Source of the DNA: Siphonodentalium dalli
Lineage: Eukaryota; Mollusca; Scaphopoda; Gadilida; Siphonodentaliidae
Length of the DNA stretch: 64,000 nt
NCBI GenBank assembly: GCA_032622095.1
Contig: CP136061.1
Location: 169,453,107 to 169,517,106, forward strand
Direction of reading: 5' to 3'
Of the stretch, positions 41,206 to 52,954 are shown piece after piece. Numbering within the stretch: position 1 is the stretch's first letter; the number at the start of each line of letters is the position of its first letter. The notes under the pieces were generated by a model, which had not been told where the DNA came from, ran no database searches, and worked only from the letters and a program-made list of their open reading frames with translations. The translations under genes and the position numbers were made by a program.

Positions 41206-41357
41206 GAGCGTTAGCATTAGGACCCTAATTGACTTTGCATTCATTGTAATAAGACCCCAGGGAATAATAATTTAAGTCAACACAAACACAAAGTAGAAAC
41301 AATAACATGAACATTGTAAATTAAAATTTTAATATATAATAAGGTAATAACACCGAT

Positions 41358-41738
41358 GGGGTAATTGTCACAAAGCTCCGATCACATTCGAAGCCAGCTT
41401 TTTAAATCGATCACAAATGTAGCCAGCTTTTCGTCGGCGATCCCATTCATAGCCAGCTTTTCTAATTCCTTGCTTTATATGGCGCGAAATATGACGTCAT
41501 CGCGTCCGTGACTAAAATTTCGACTTCCAATTATCAACTTAAATTGGAATATAATTCGAGCATCTAACGACATTGATCGGAAACCTCAGGTTATTAGATA
41601 AACTAATAGAAAATTTTAATTTATATTGTTTTTCATTCATCAACTCAGAAAAATGTGACTAACCTAATCTTGTTCATTGAGGCTCGCATGAATATTAAAA
41701 GCTGGCTACCAATATGACATGAGCCTTGTGACAATCCC
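41358..41738. mobile_element. Candidate MITE with subterminal 30-bp repeats
   Basis: Imperfect inverted ends ATTGTCACAAAGCTC (left) and GAGCCTTGTGACAAT (right) bound 381 bp. Three tandem 30-bp repeats at about 41379-41468 each carry AGCCAGCTTTT. One inverted copy lies at 41697-41708. Target duplication was not identified. Confidence 0.55.
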
Positions 41739-42227
41739 TTCCTTTTAATAGATATTGCACCCCTATAGTAAGTTTATCTAAAATTTTGATGTATTCTTTT
41801 AGAACTGTTGGTCCATGATTATTAATAGCTTTGGCAAATATTGCAACTAATTCCATCGAAGCCATAACGAGAGGTTTTAAAAGTAGCTGTCTTTATTAAT
41901 CCTATTAACTCAGTGCTTGCTTATGGATGTCTATACCTCCAACATGGCGGCGCGTCCCGTATCCAATCACGTGATTGTATCCAAGAACGCTCTATATATA
42001 ACTATAATAGTGGAATTCAGGATGTGCCTGACCTGTTAAAATGTTACCTCCATAATATCTCAACTATAAGTTAGTCGCGCAATATTGATGCTGATACTAA
42101 TAACAAACGGAAACGAATTGTACACAATGTGAATTGTAAACTACTACTAATTTTACTTTATTTTTATTTAGCAAATCAACAGCTGATCAATATTTGGACC
42201 CAAAACTCACTGATCAATATTTTGGTA
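41739..42227. other. Spacer without recognised features
   Basis: About 490 bp, AT-rich, with no repeat or coding sequence recognised. Confidence 0.4.
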
Positions 42228-42535
42228 GAAGTAGCCATTTTGATAGATCATGCCATGAATCTCTAGAATCAGTAGAGATCATATTCCACCAGTACAAAAC
42301 CCAGGAACCTTTTTAAAGTTTCGCCAGGGAACCTTATAAAGTTGAAAAAATAACGCGGGGAATGTATTTGTTAATACCTGTTGCTTAATGATTTATTCAT
42401 TGGTATGTGAAGATCCCAGCTCGAGATTACATTATTTACGTGACTTTTGAGACCCGATTCCGCGATAAATATTTATTTTATTCCCCGTCACGAAATTCAT
42501 TATCTTAACAAATACGGAAGCAATTCTGATTGGTC
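42228..42535 (-). repeat. Dispersed repeat U, copy 1
   Basis: Inverted relative to copy 2 at 49500-49671/50865-50905. Shared blocks (minus strand) are GGTCTCAAAAGTCACGTAAAT, AAGCAACAGGTATTAACAAA, TTTATAAGGTTCCCTG and GGCATGATCTA. A shorter relative at 44834-44935 shares AATGAATTTCGTGACGGGG. Confidence 0.7.
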
Positions 42536-43340
42536 GATGGCCAAAAGTAGGCGTGCCACAATTATTTGATTAATCGACTAACCTTCAACAGGTGCGGTAG
42601 TCGACGGTTATTTACTTTTGTAGACTAATTGCCCAAAGGGGGGGGGGGGGGGGGGGTGGCTATGTAAGCAGTAATATGCACACATCCCATGCCTGGAAGT
42701 AAAAGTTAACAGTGTATGCAGCAAAATTTACCACAGACACCCTGTTCTCTCGTCACTTATGATGCAGATTCGTTTGTCTTTGATGTCGCAGCCGACATTT
42801 AGCAGTCATCTTCAAAGAATTCAATGAACGACATATTCTCACAGCCTTGGTGGGCCAGCGGCTTCCTTTGATGTCGTGTTACAGCCTTATCATTGTTTAT
42901 AAATTATGTTTACTTTGAATTTATATTCCTACAGTATGGATCGGTAATTAGCCAAAATGGACAATGAGCATCGGACTGCATCTATGTTTCATTTTTCAAA
43001 TTTCATGTATATGTACTGTAAAACTGTCACCATTATTCAGTCACAAAGTTCGCGAGACATGTAATGTTCAAAGTTGCTAGACAGTTAATCAGGAACAAGT
43101 TTATGTCATCACTTATTAATGGTACATACATTACAATCACCAACGTGGTAACGTACATAAACTAATAATTTGTTTCATTATTTCTGCCCCCCCCCCCCCC
43201 CGCTACTGTTCTGCACGATGTGATGCGCTGCATGTACTTTGAATAACAAAACTTAAAGTACTATTACAAGCATCGTGCGCAGGTGATGTACATGTAATCG
43301 ATACAGAATGGGATTCTCTGAAAAACTAACTACTAGTACA
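42536..43340. other. Spacer with long homopolymers
   Basis: Includes a 19-base G run (42638-42656) and a 15-base C run (43187-43201). Near 42541-42620 an ATTAATCGACTAACC segment resembles 44500-44571, possibly a decayed hAT end. No gene seen. Confidence 0.4.
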
Positions 43341-43348
43341 GTCCGTTT

Positions 43349-44260
43349 TAGGGCTGGGCGATATTTCAATATATTGGCTATAGTCGGTTTGGAAAAGAAA
43401 AACAGTATTAAAACAGTATTGAAACAGTGTGTAAAATAAAAATTCAATATATCGCAACCGCAATTTTATCACCTCAAAAGACGGTTTCAAATTACAATCC
43501 AATACTGAGTTGAATACTTTAGCGGACCGCTGATTGAAAGTAGCCTTTATCGGTCGCTCCCAATTTACGTCTCCATTGTCTTTTATTGTAACCAATGACG
43601 CTACGGTTGTATTTTGGGCTAAAGTAGAGCTATGGAGTATTTGTCGTTCAATTATATCTTAAAACTTGGTGCAGGAAAGGAACATGTCTCAACTCTCAAT
43701 CCTAGAGTTGACACATAAGTGTTTCTTGCCAAGAATTTGGACAAATAAACACACGAACTGCAATATTGTTCAATGATTAATTATGATTATCTTTCCCCGT
43801 GTTCAAAAGTTAATTAAAAATGTTCCGTAATTCATAGTGTATGATAAACTGCAGACAACCCAGAATCTACCATCTTCTACTAGGTCCTCTATCAACCTAT
43901 GAGCACGTGCTTAGCTATGATGTAACGGGAATGTGCATCGCGTGCCGATATGTAAACAATGGAGTAATCAGGATAACTTGAGCCTGTAATTCACTCAATG
44001 TTGTTGCGTATTCCAGAAGGCAGGAACTTTATAGAATGGGCACATGCCATTCTGAGAATAGTTTATCATTTACTGCCTGGTGATAGTGTGTACAATTTTA
44101 CATCCCTCACAACGAAAACCCGGAGTGTTATATCTCTTGTTTAAAATTTGATTTTACGTGGTAATTTTCAATAGTAAAATAATATTCAATAAAACAGTAA
44201 ATCGAGGTGTTATTTTGGAAAAATCGCGGTTTTTAAAAACGTCAATACCGCCCAACCCTA
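43349..44260. mobile_element. Non-autonomous hAT element (912 bp)
   Basis: Ends are TAGGGCTGGGCG and the complement of TAGGGTTGGGCG, flanked by the exact 8-bp duplication GTCCGTTT (43341-43348 and 44261-44268). Both end style and duplication length are diagnostic of hAT. No transposase frame; the interior is AT-rich unique sequence. Confidence 0.88.
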
Positions 44261-44603
44261 GTCCGTTTTCAATAAATATGCGACAATTCCACAAGCTTTC
44301 AATAGGCACCTCGATGCATGTTCACAGGGAACATTGAATGACTGGACATGTATTATACAAATATTTCGTCCGCGGGAATAGCGACAAGGAGGGAGTTTAC
44401 CGGCTGTGCAACTTGAGTTTAGGTGGCCAATGACGGGCGGGTGGATGCAATTTTGCATTTTAATATCACTTGTTTACCTGGGTGTAATATAGGCCGCATA
44501 AATGAACGATTAAACGACTAACCATCAATTATAACGGTCGATTATGAAAACTCATAGTCGTGGCAACCCTAACCAAAACTATAACTTCCCTCAACCTAAC
44601 CGG

Positions 44604-44831
44604 TCAAGCTCCCCTTGCGTAACACTCACGCTGGATTAATACTCAATATATATATCTAATGTATATTGCCATTGATTTGGAATAAAACATTGTTTCGTAG
44701 ATGAATCGTTTGTATCGGTCACCTTTGTGAAGAAACTTGTATCCTACGGCCCGCGGTGTCCCCGATAACAGACAACCGTCGCATTGGATTGTGTATTAAT
44801 CCAACGTGAGTGTTACGCAGGGGGAGCTTGA
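44604..44831. mobile_element. MITE with 39-bp terminal inverted repeats (228 bp)
   Basis: Left arm starts TCAAGCTCCCCTTGCG and runs through AACACTCACGCTGG to 44642. The right arm (44793-44831) is its complement with two mismatches. Target duplication was not apparent. Superfamily unassigned. Confidence 0.8.
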
Positions 44832-44833
44832 GC

Positions 44834-44935
44834 CATAATTGCTTCCGCGTTTGGTCGCTCAAGACAATGAATTTCGTGACGGGGAAATAAAATATTTATC
44901 GTGCAATCCGGTCTCTAGTCCGTAAATCTGACTTT
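44834..44935 (+). repeat. Fragment of dispersed repeat U
   Basis: Shares ATTGCTTCCG and AATGAATTTCGTGACGGGG-AATAAAAT with the complement of 42430-42530. It lies directly beside the MITE. Confidence 0.6.
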
Positions 44936-46596
44936 TATTATCAGAGCATAGCTCCATAAAAGTCAGCCGGGTATATCACTGAAAGCAGTACTCCGTCTCC
45001 AATCATGGTATGGACATTTACTCGACTTTTCACAAGCGATAACACAACCTAAAAAATATTATTTAACAGCCAAAACTGCCACATACTTGAAGATAAGAGC
45101 TTCTAGTTTGGTGTCAATGCATGTTTAAGATGTTAGTCGTGTCATTCTTCGCATAAAGCGACAGCATATTTCTAACGCCTCGAACTTTCAGCCATTTTGT
45201 ATTTGCAAAAATCCGTCAAAACAGTGAATTAGGAATCGGAAACGGAACGAACATAATTGGATTCCGGCTATAACATGTTCTTGTTTGTTTCGAGTTTATT
45301 TTCGAATCAAATATTTTTAAATTTTAAAAGCACATATAAGAACAATGGATAACACGATGAGTTTGGAGACAACGATATATCTATATGTAAATTCAAATGT
45401 TTTTAAAGGTTACCCATGCATATACTTTCTATTTTTGTTTTAAAATATGCATGTTCAGACCTGCACGTTAATTTTGAGCTTTGGTGGGAGTGTTTAATTA
45501 AAATTTCATCATGGGTCATGTTGGAAGGTGCGACCTTGTTTGGATATTAATCTCATATTAACCTCAATAATTCAATATACTCTTAATTAACAGTGTGCTC
45601 TCATTTCCTGTGAGCTTATTTTCACCCAGAGAGTCTATCAGAGAGTCTATCCCCGCATCGATTGGTAGTACATGACTATTTCAAATATGTGGAAACCGCA
45701 TTAGAATGTCCTAACACACGTTAAAGTGGGCCATTAATATCATTGTCAGCATGTCTACTAACACGAAGAAAAGCCTCAATTTCCAAAAGCTGAGCATCTA
45801 CCCAATACGCCAAACATATTTATAAGGAGTACATGCACATGACCCATCGGCTGCCATTGTGTTTATATCTCTATACCCATATGCGTGTATAGGTTCATGA
45901 GAAATAAACTTATTGATTACATATGTATATATGCATGTAACCATCGTCATCATCCGACATCAACATATTATTATTATTAAAATCAGCATCGCCATTCGCC
46001 ATGACATCATCATATCATCATCAAATCATTTTTTTCAAGGGCGTGGCTAAAGTGCCTTATTAAGTGTCCAAATTATTATTCCAACCTCTTTCGTGAAGAC
46101 CAAAATTTTTACATCCAAATTGAGTGAGAATTTTCCAAATTGACACCCTAACTTACCAACTGTCGTCAAATTGTAATATAAGGTAGCCAGCCATACGGTG
46201 ACTTATCGGCGTAGGTAATCGGCTTTAACTAATTGACGACTCTAAGACTATAATATTCAGATAGTTGTCTCGGTTTCGACTCCATATTGTCGCCAATGCT
46301 TTGTCAACGTTATTGGAATGTAAATCTTATATACGCATAGCGATGGCGACGTGGTCGGAACTTGGGTGTTTGATACCGAGACCACTATTTGAATATTAAT
46401 GTGTGTTCCAGAACGAAAAAGTTGAAGAAAATCGACAAATTTGTGAATTTAAAAACAATTCAAACGTTAGTGTATTCCATGCCCCAGCCCGGACATATAT
46501 ACCAAATTTCATTAATATCCATTGAGAAACAACGGTCCAAACATAACACACCGTTTACACATTTTATTTGGAGCCGGCCACGGCCTTGGCTTACAC
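44936..46596. other. Unassigned region
   Basis: About 1.66 kb of AT-rich sequence without a recognised gene or repeat family. There is a small TTATTATTATT and CATCAT microsatellite zone at about 45945-46028. Confidence 0.45.
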
Positions 46597-46604
46597 TTTA
46601 TATT

Positions 46605-46990
46605 CAGGGGCGTCGGAAGAGGGGGGGGGCAGCTGACCCCCTGCCCTTGACCAAGCCAAGGGGGACGAGCGGGGGCAGGATTTGCCCTTTTTCTGGAGAC
46701 AGAAAATGCTTTTTGTGTGTTTAATCTCGTATTCTTATAGCAAAATGTGACTTTTTTGGTCCAAATACCACCAATTTCACAAGGAATATTAATTTTTTGT
46801 CAATTTTATCACAAAACGGCCATAAAATCTGACAAATACCATTAAAATAGGGATTTTTGCCACAATGAATTTATGGTTAATTTCCCGAGTTTGCAGAGAA
46901 AATGCCCTTTTTTGCGGAAAAGTGCCATTTTTGTAAGCTCTGCCCCCCCCCCCCCCCCCCCCCTGCCCTTGGATGCTTCCGGCGCCCCTG
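46605..46990. mobile_element. hAT MITE (386 bp)
   Basis: Terminal repeats CAGGGGCG-CGGAAG plus a G-run on the left and a 21-base C-run on the right, flanked by the exact 8-bp duplication TTTATATT (46597-46604 and 46991-46998). CAGGGGC ends and 8-bp duplication fit hAT. Non-coding. Confidence 0.88.
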
Positions 46991-47448
46991 TTTATATTGT
47001 GTCCCCGCACATATCGCCACGCCCTTGGTCATTGTTTCTTTGAAATCAAACTCCATTGTTTATTAAAACTTAAAATTCAAAAAATATTTGTTGCTGTTGC
47101 TTTCACTCGGTCGATCGTTCCCGTAATTATCTGATCTCCTGTTATGTAGTTGCAAGTTCGTTCCGCCTTTTCCATTCCGTCAATTTACTACTAGTTCAAG
47201 TTTTAAATGTTGACAAATTAACGGTCTCGGATTTATCTCAAAGTTCGGATTATATTTCGAGAGTCAGGTATTGTACACAATGACTTCGTAATCTGCCATT
47301 ATCACTTGACCTTTCAACATAATGGTAGCTAGAGATGGGCGGTTAACCGTGGAATCAGTTCGGTTTCGGTTGTCGGGAAAAACCGGAAATGACAATCGTG
47401 GTAAGTTGGGAAAACCCGTAGTTTCGGTTGTCACAACTTCCTGTAATC

Positions 47449-47690
47449 ATGGCAGAGCACGACGAACAAACGAGTCCTGTGTGGAAATATTTTTCAAAGA
47501 AAGATAAGAAATTAAGTGTGCCACCTGTAATATATGCAGAAAGGAGTTCGCATGGTGAAATCGCGCGACGAATTAATTACGTTGCTTCCGTGTACACCTA
47601 TTTTCGCCGTAGTAAACACAACACAAGTCAGTTTATTTCTCATGATCTTTTAATCATTAAGGCCGTACAAATACTCTGAAAGGTGAATTT
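47449..47690 (+). pseudogene. BED zinc-finger remnant of a hAT transposase
   Basis: An ATG at 47449 opens MAEHDEQTSPVWKYFSKKD, a BED-finger start with the W..YF pattern. One base shift away is KCATCNICRKEFAW, giving the Cys-x2-Cys pair. Back in the first frame YFRRSKHNTS supplies the basic/His end. The frame is broken at least twice and no catalytic domain follows, so it is a relic. Confidence 0.7.
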
Positions 47691-48459
47691 GATAACGAGG
47701 ATACGATATCAAAAGGTATCAATCATTGTTACCCGCATTCCCTATTAGTTTTTATCACTGTTTGGATGATAAATGGTCAAATATATTTGTGCGCCGTTGA
47801 TTAAAAATGTTATGCCGGAATCGGAGCCGGAATAAATTATACCGTTTGTCGGTAAACTGTTGAGAAATAGCACTCATTCAGGTGACTTGTATTGGATGCA
47901 TGTATAGTGTGTACAGTATTATGTTCCCTAAATATGTTAATAGACATATAGCCAGATAATGTGATTGAGAGATTCTAGTCATGTTTTATTTTCATTTTGT
48001 TTATTTCAAATTTTATTTTTCAAATCATAACTATACACATATATCTAGTCACACACATTAGTTTTATGCCAATATAAATGATCATTATATTATTTCACAC
48101 GATGATGCTGAATTGCAGTCATACACAATACACAGACTCACTTGCATTCTAGCACTGCCACTCGACATGGACATTAACAATATACATGTAATAGTAACAA
48201 TATGATACATAATTTACAATTATAAAAGGACATGTACCTCACAAGTTATGGTAATAAAATTGGTGTGTTTTCTTTGTAATATGATGAAGCATAATTATAT
48301 TTTGTTCACATTAGTCATTTTTATTAATACAAGTGCACCGCTAGGCGGAGGTAACGCCCCCGACTGTACAATCAGAGAAACTTTCTGGTTAAGCGCTATA
48401 AAAATGCCACATGTTGTTCTATATTAGCTTCAAAATTTGGTCTGGTGCCACAAAAATAG

Positions 48460-49055
48460 AAGGAAAACTGAATTTTCTAAAAAAAAAATGAATTTTTTAA
48501 GTCGAAAAAGGGTCATAACTCTCACAAAAATTATCCGATTGAACCGCAATTTTACCTTGACCTGCATTGCGATATTGGTAATACACAAAAAAACGGGTTT
48601 TGCAAATAAACAATCCAAAATCAAGTTATCATCTGGAAACCAAAAAAAGTAGCAGAAAACTGTATTTTCTAAGTCAAAAAAGGGGCGTAACTCTGGAAAA
48701 AATGGGCGGACGAAACCACGGCTATGGGGAAATCTTGTCCCCCCGGCTGGTCTATTGGCATACCAAAGATCAACTGAATTGAATTAGCGAAACCAAAGTT
48801 ATGAGTTGAAACGTTCGTATGCCACAGAAAACTGAATTTTCTAAGTCCAAAAAGGGGCGTAACTCTGGGAAAAAAGGGCGGACGAAACCGCAGTTATGGG
48901 GAAATCTTGTCCCCCCGGCTGGTCTATTAGCATACCAAAGATCAACTGAATTGAGTTAGCGAAACCAAAGTTATGAGTTGAAATGTTCGTACGGACAGAA
49001 GGACGGACGGAAGGACGGTACGACGGAAGGACGGACGGAAGGACGGACGGAAAAC
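48460..49055 (+). repeat. Tandem repeat V nested in the hAT element
   Basis: Three monomers of about 170-173 bp have TAACTCT anchors near 48508, 48681 and 48854. The last two are very similar (GGGGAAATCTTGTCCCCC, AGCGAAACCAAAGTTATG). A GGACGGAAG microsatellite ends the element. Same style as arrays F, G and M. Confidence 0.8.
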
Positions 49056-49499
49056 GGAAATCGGAGATCGGGGGCATAAAAAACCGAAACCGAGACTCAA
49101 CTCTTTTTCCACAACCGAAACCGAGGCAAATTTTCACAACCGCCCATCTCTAATGGTAGCAGATAAAACCATCTAGTCATATGTGAATTTGGTGATTGAA
49201 ATGAGGCGGCGTAGTGTCTAATTTTTTCCAAAAATAGTTTTTCGGCAAGCAGTCTACCATGTATTTTTAAAACAACTACAAATGTCACATTTTTATTTTT
49301 TTCGTCGGGTAGCTTGTTGATACTCACTCAGAACAGATTAGTCTTCAACATAATTTATATACAATGTTTGTATTTTCATGTTATAAGTGGGAAAAAAATT
49401 CATAATAATGGAAAAGCACTTGGAGGTCGTGAATAAAGGTACGGAGTCCCAACTATTCGAGAGCGTCTAGCTCTGTTTGAATAATTGGGTCCACCAACT

Positions 49500-49671
49500 A
49501 TCCGGTCTCAAAAGTCACGTAAATAATGTAATCTCGAGACGGGAACTTCACGTACCGATGAATGATACATCAAGCAACAGGTATTAACAAAGAATTTTTT
49601 TTGACTTTATAAGGTTCCCTGTCAAAACTTAAAAAAAGTGGTGGAATATTATTAATTATTATGATGTCTAA
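49500..49671 (+). repeat. Dispersed repeat U, copy 2 (left part)
   Basis: Plus-oriented copy of repeat U. It continues at 50865-50905 (GTAGAGATTCGTGGCATGAT) after the long-TIR element. It lies in inverted orientation relative to copy 1. Confidence 0.7.
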
Positions 49672-50864
49672 CAGGTCTGGCAAATGTGAGAATACAGCTA
49701 CAACAGCTGTATTCAGCTAACCTAGCTGTATTCAGCTATATATTATACTCTCAAACCGGCTGTTTTTCGATAATAAACTAGAAGCGCTAATTTGCGCATC
49801 AAAATTAGGCTACCCTATTCTCCGGCCATCCTCAACCAAATCAAAATCGTCGCTTGTGTTCTGACAAAGTGTTGCCTTTTGTCGGCACAGCGATGGTGAT
49901 TATGTGTGAAAACTTACTACGGCGGTCGATGTCGGTCATAACGGTTAATAACTCTCTTATGCAATGCGGAATACCTTGAAAAATACATTAAATACAATAT
50001 TTATCACCGAAGATGGAACATCTTAATCATTCCCGGAAGTATCAATATGATGCTGCTAAAACGCAGTTTGGTTCAATGGTGCGTTAAAACAGGTAAAAAG
50101 GGGAACATCTCTAGCCAGAGTTTAACTGAGCGAGTTCCACTCACTGCTTGAGCTGATTCTCTCCAAAAATACGGAAACGCATACATGTATGTCGAATCGC
50201 GAAAATATAAATACCAATGTTATGTTTAGTAAGTTTTCACTTTTCACACATTATATATTTTCCCGCCAAAACAGTTCTGACTCGCTAACGACCAGGACTT
50301 CATGTTTGAAATACTTCAGAAATTATATAAGTCGCATTTTCATTTCAGTTGTCCCTTCGTTGTGCCATACATTTGCAATATGCCGCACAATATCTGTATA
50401 TACCGTTATGAATAGTTACCAGTATCGCTCACAAACCGCTAGTGGTATGTAGTTCTAAATGCTTGATATAGGTACACCGTTCTAACGCCCCCTATCGGTT
50501 TAGTATCGGGAAGAAGTAAACGAGTGTTTGGGATGAATTTGATCTATTTTACAAGTTAGTTAATGAATGCTTTTGCAGAAAATAGTCCCCAGAATATTTA
50601 CTGACATCGACCACCGTAGTAAGTTTTCACATAAAATCAGAATTGCAGTGTCGACAAAAGGCAACACTTTGTCAGAACACAAGCGACGATTTTGATTTGG
50701 TTGAGGGCGACCGGAGAATATGGTAGTTTAATTTTGACGCGCAAATTAGCGCTTCTAGTTTATTATCGAAAAACAGCCGGTTTGAGAGTATAATATATAG
50801 CTGAATACAGCTAGGTTAGCTGAATACAGCTATTGTAGCTGTATTCTCACATTTGCCAGACCTG
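49672..50864. mobile_element. Long-TIR DNA element (1193 bp, arms about 265 bp)
   Basis: Arms 49672-49937 and 50599-50864 are complementary with few mismatches, starting CAGGTCTGGCAAATGTGAG. Each arm has internal repeats of AGCTGTATTCAGCTA. It splits repeat U. The flanks permit a TA duplication but do not prove it. The centre of about 660 bp has no recognisable transposase. Confidence 0.85.
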
Positions 50865-50905
50865 ACTAGTAGAGATTCGTGGCATGATCTACCATTTTGA
50901 CAACT

Positions 50906-51556
50906 CTGTAACATGTGCCATGTCCTTAAAAATAAATATACAATGTTGCCTTTGATACTAACTGTTCAACAATTTTATCACAACCCTTCAATAATTGCTA
51001 TAAGTCAAGTTTGTGTAAGAAATTCTTAAAATGGTTTCAGGCCACGATGGTTTGACCGGAAGTATGATCAGCCTGATACCGGGTATGTTCGATTGACAAT
51101 CGGGCGATTCCATTGATTACGCTCAGCTACAATCTGCCGGGAAGATTCAACACAGGGCAGATTCGGCAGGGAAGATTCGGCCCATGGTTTGGACCGAATC
51201 TTCTCACCAAAAAAAATGTTTTTATCAGTAGTATATTTATATATTTTTCTTTTGTATGTTATTTTATTATTATAATAAAGCATTTGAAATGTTGATTAAA
51301 GTGTATACAAGGGATTCATTGTTCTAGTTTATATTATATATCTTGATCTTATGATTTGATTTAATATTCTTACTTGTGAGAAAGTTGATAATAAAGATGT
51401 ACATATACGGTATGTTTCGATATAGACAGGTACATGTATCTACCTTGGATAGTTTATACCATCCCCATTATCATCAAAAGACCGATCCCAAGTAAAAGGC
51501 AATTAGCATAAAAGGCCGCCCAAATTATATCTGAAGAAGTCGGCCCCACGCGAAGT
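50906..51556. other. Spacer
   Basis: No gene. At 51145-51205 are GGGAAGATTCGGC and GGACCGAATCTTC motifs, related to GGACCGAA motifs at 51832-51872 and 52359-52405. Confidence 0.4.
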
Positions 51557-52262
51557 CGGTCAATTGACACCCACGCTACCAAACTCCATGCATAGTTATT
51601 TCCCATCGCTCCGCTGAGATATCACTGCCATAAGGACATTAATTGGTAAGGAATTATTACGTGTTTTTAGTTCTTTTAAAACAAATTTGGTGGTCAAGAC
51701 AAGATAATATACATGTAGGTGACTAAATACAGTTCCGCGGCGATATGTAAAAATAGATTTATCGTCTGCAAAGTACCATCATTATGGCAGTGCTATATCG
51801 CAGTGATAACGTAGCCCAACCGAAAGAGCCTTGGACCGAAAAGTCCAAGGCCGAAAGAGCCCTGGACCGAATCGACCCGCTCCCTGTCAAATTCCATACA
51901 GCACCCTCTACGCTATCGCTGCGATATATCACGGGCACAATGAGTGTACTTTGGAGACGATAAATCTATTTTTATATATCGTTGCGGAACTGTATTTACT
52001 ACTATTTAGTCACCTAGGCTAGTATCTTGTTTTGACCACAATTTTTTTTTTTAAGTTTGCAATAATGGTAATTCTTCGGGTATTGATAAGATCATAAGAA
52101 CAATATGAACTGAGCCAGACATAGACAATCTTAATCCTACAACATAAGAACTAAAAACACGTAAGAATTCCTTATCAATTAATGTCATTATGGCAGTGGT
52201 ATCTCAGCGGAGCGATGGGTGATGTCTCTGTCTGGAGTTTGGGTAGTCTTGATTGACAGCCG
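51557..52262. mobile_element. Large imperfect foldback element (about 700 bp)
   Basis: Left arm 51557-51810 and right arm 51909-52262 are inverted copies. Examples are CATCGCTCCGCTGAGATA with its complement, CGTGTTTTTAGTTCTT, ATAGATTTATCGTC and CTACCAAACTCCA. The right arm carries an extra 80 bp or so (about 52055-52140). The loop has a small perfect hairpin CCTTGGA-CCGAAAAG-TCCAAGG. Non-coding. Confidence 0.75.
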
Positions 52263-52950
52263 TCTTGTTCCAATGCTTGGAGTCAGGTAAGCCCTGGTTA
52301 GAGTTTGGGGCGCTGTATGGAGTTTGCCACGCTGCCTAATTACCCGAATTGAATGGGGACCGAATCGTCCCGGTCGAAACTTCCCTGGGCCGAAAAGACT
52401 AAGTCCGATGTTAGCCTGGGCAAAAGTGAATGGAATGATATTTAGTGACCGGAGTAATCTAAAAATATTAAACAAAACATTTTTTTTATTCAGGAAATTT
52501 GACAAAAATCACACTGGGCATGTGGAACAGACGATGACTTGAGTAACGAGCAACAACATCTGATATTCACAATGAAACTAACGAGTATTTAGACTTCTAT
52601 CAAACAAACAAAATACATCATTTTAGAACAACCTCGACACTAGGCCTAAGTATCTAAAACTTTGGATAAATAATTTTAACTGTCATTCAATTGAATTATA
52701 TATTTCCGAATTATATATTACATATTTATGACAATCCATTGCATAAATATCTTCCATGTGCTTTCTCTTGACAACCGATTTTTTCGCGGAAAGTGACGTC
52801 ATATTAAAATGCGCTCGATATTACACCACCTCGGCCATTGGTAATTAAAGCCAGCGGAGTATTTACGCTGAATTTACGCCCGATAATTCCATTCATTGCT
52901 CATTGTAATTTCATTACTCGTTGTAGTCGAGCGCAATGAATGGAATCGCC
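52263..52950. other. Spacer with a small inverted repeat
   Basis: No gene seen. ATTCCATTCATTG near 52887 and CAATGAATGGAAT near 52932 form an inverted pair next to the start of family D. Confidence 0.4.
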
Positions 52951-52954
52951 CCAT

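Larger units (their letters stand above)
47330..49152 (+). mobile_element. hAT transposon with decayed BED-finger gene (1823 bp)
   Basis: Perfect terminal repeats TAGAGATGGGCGGTT at both ends and exact 8-bp duplication ATGGTAGC (47322-47329 and 49153-49160). A relic of the transposase N-terminus lies at 47449-47690. The rest of the transposase is missing, replaced by non-coding sequence and a nested tandem repeat (48460-49055). An additional TTTCGGTT/AACCGAAA pair lies inside the ends. Confidence 0.9.

Noticed and set aside
42541-44571. A second hAT element spanning from ATTAATCGACTAACC (42.54 kb) to GGCAACCCTA (44.57 kb)
   Set aside because: The two ends point the same way rather than being inverted and no target duplication was found; probably two decayed ends of related elements.
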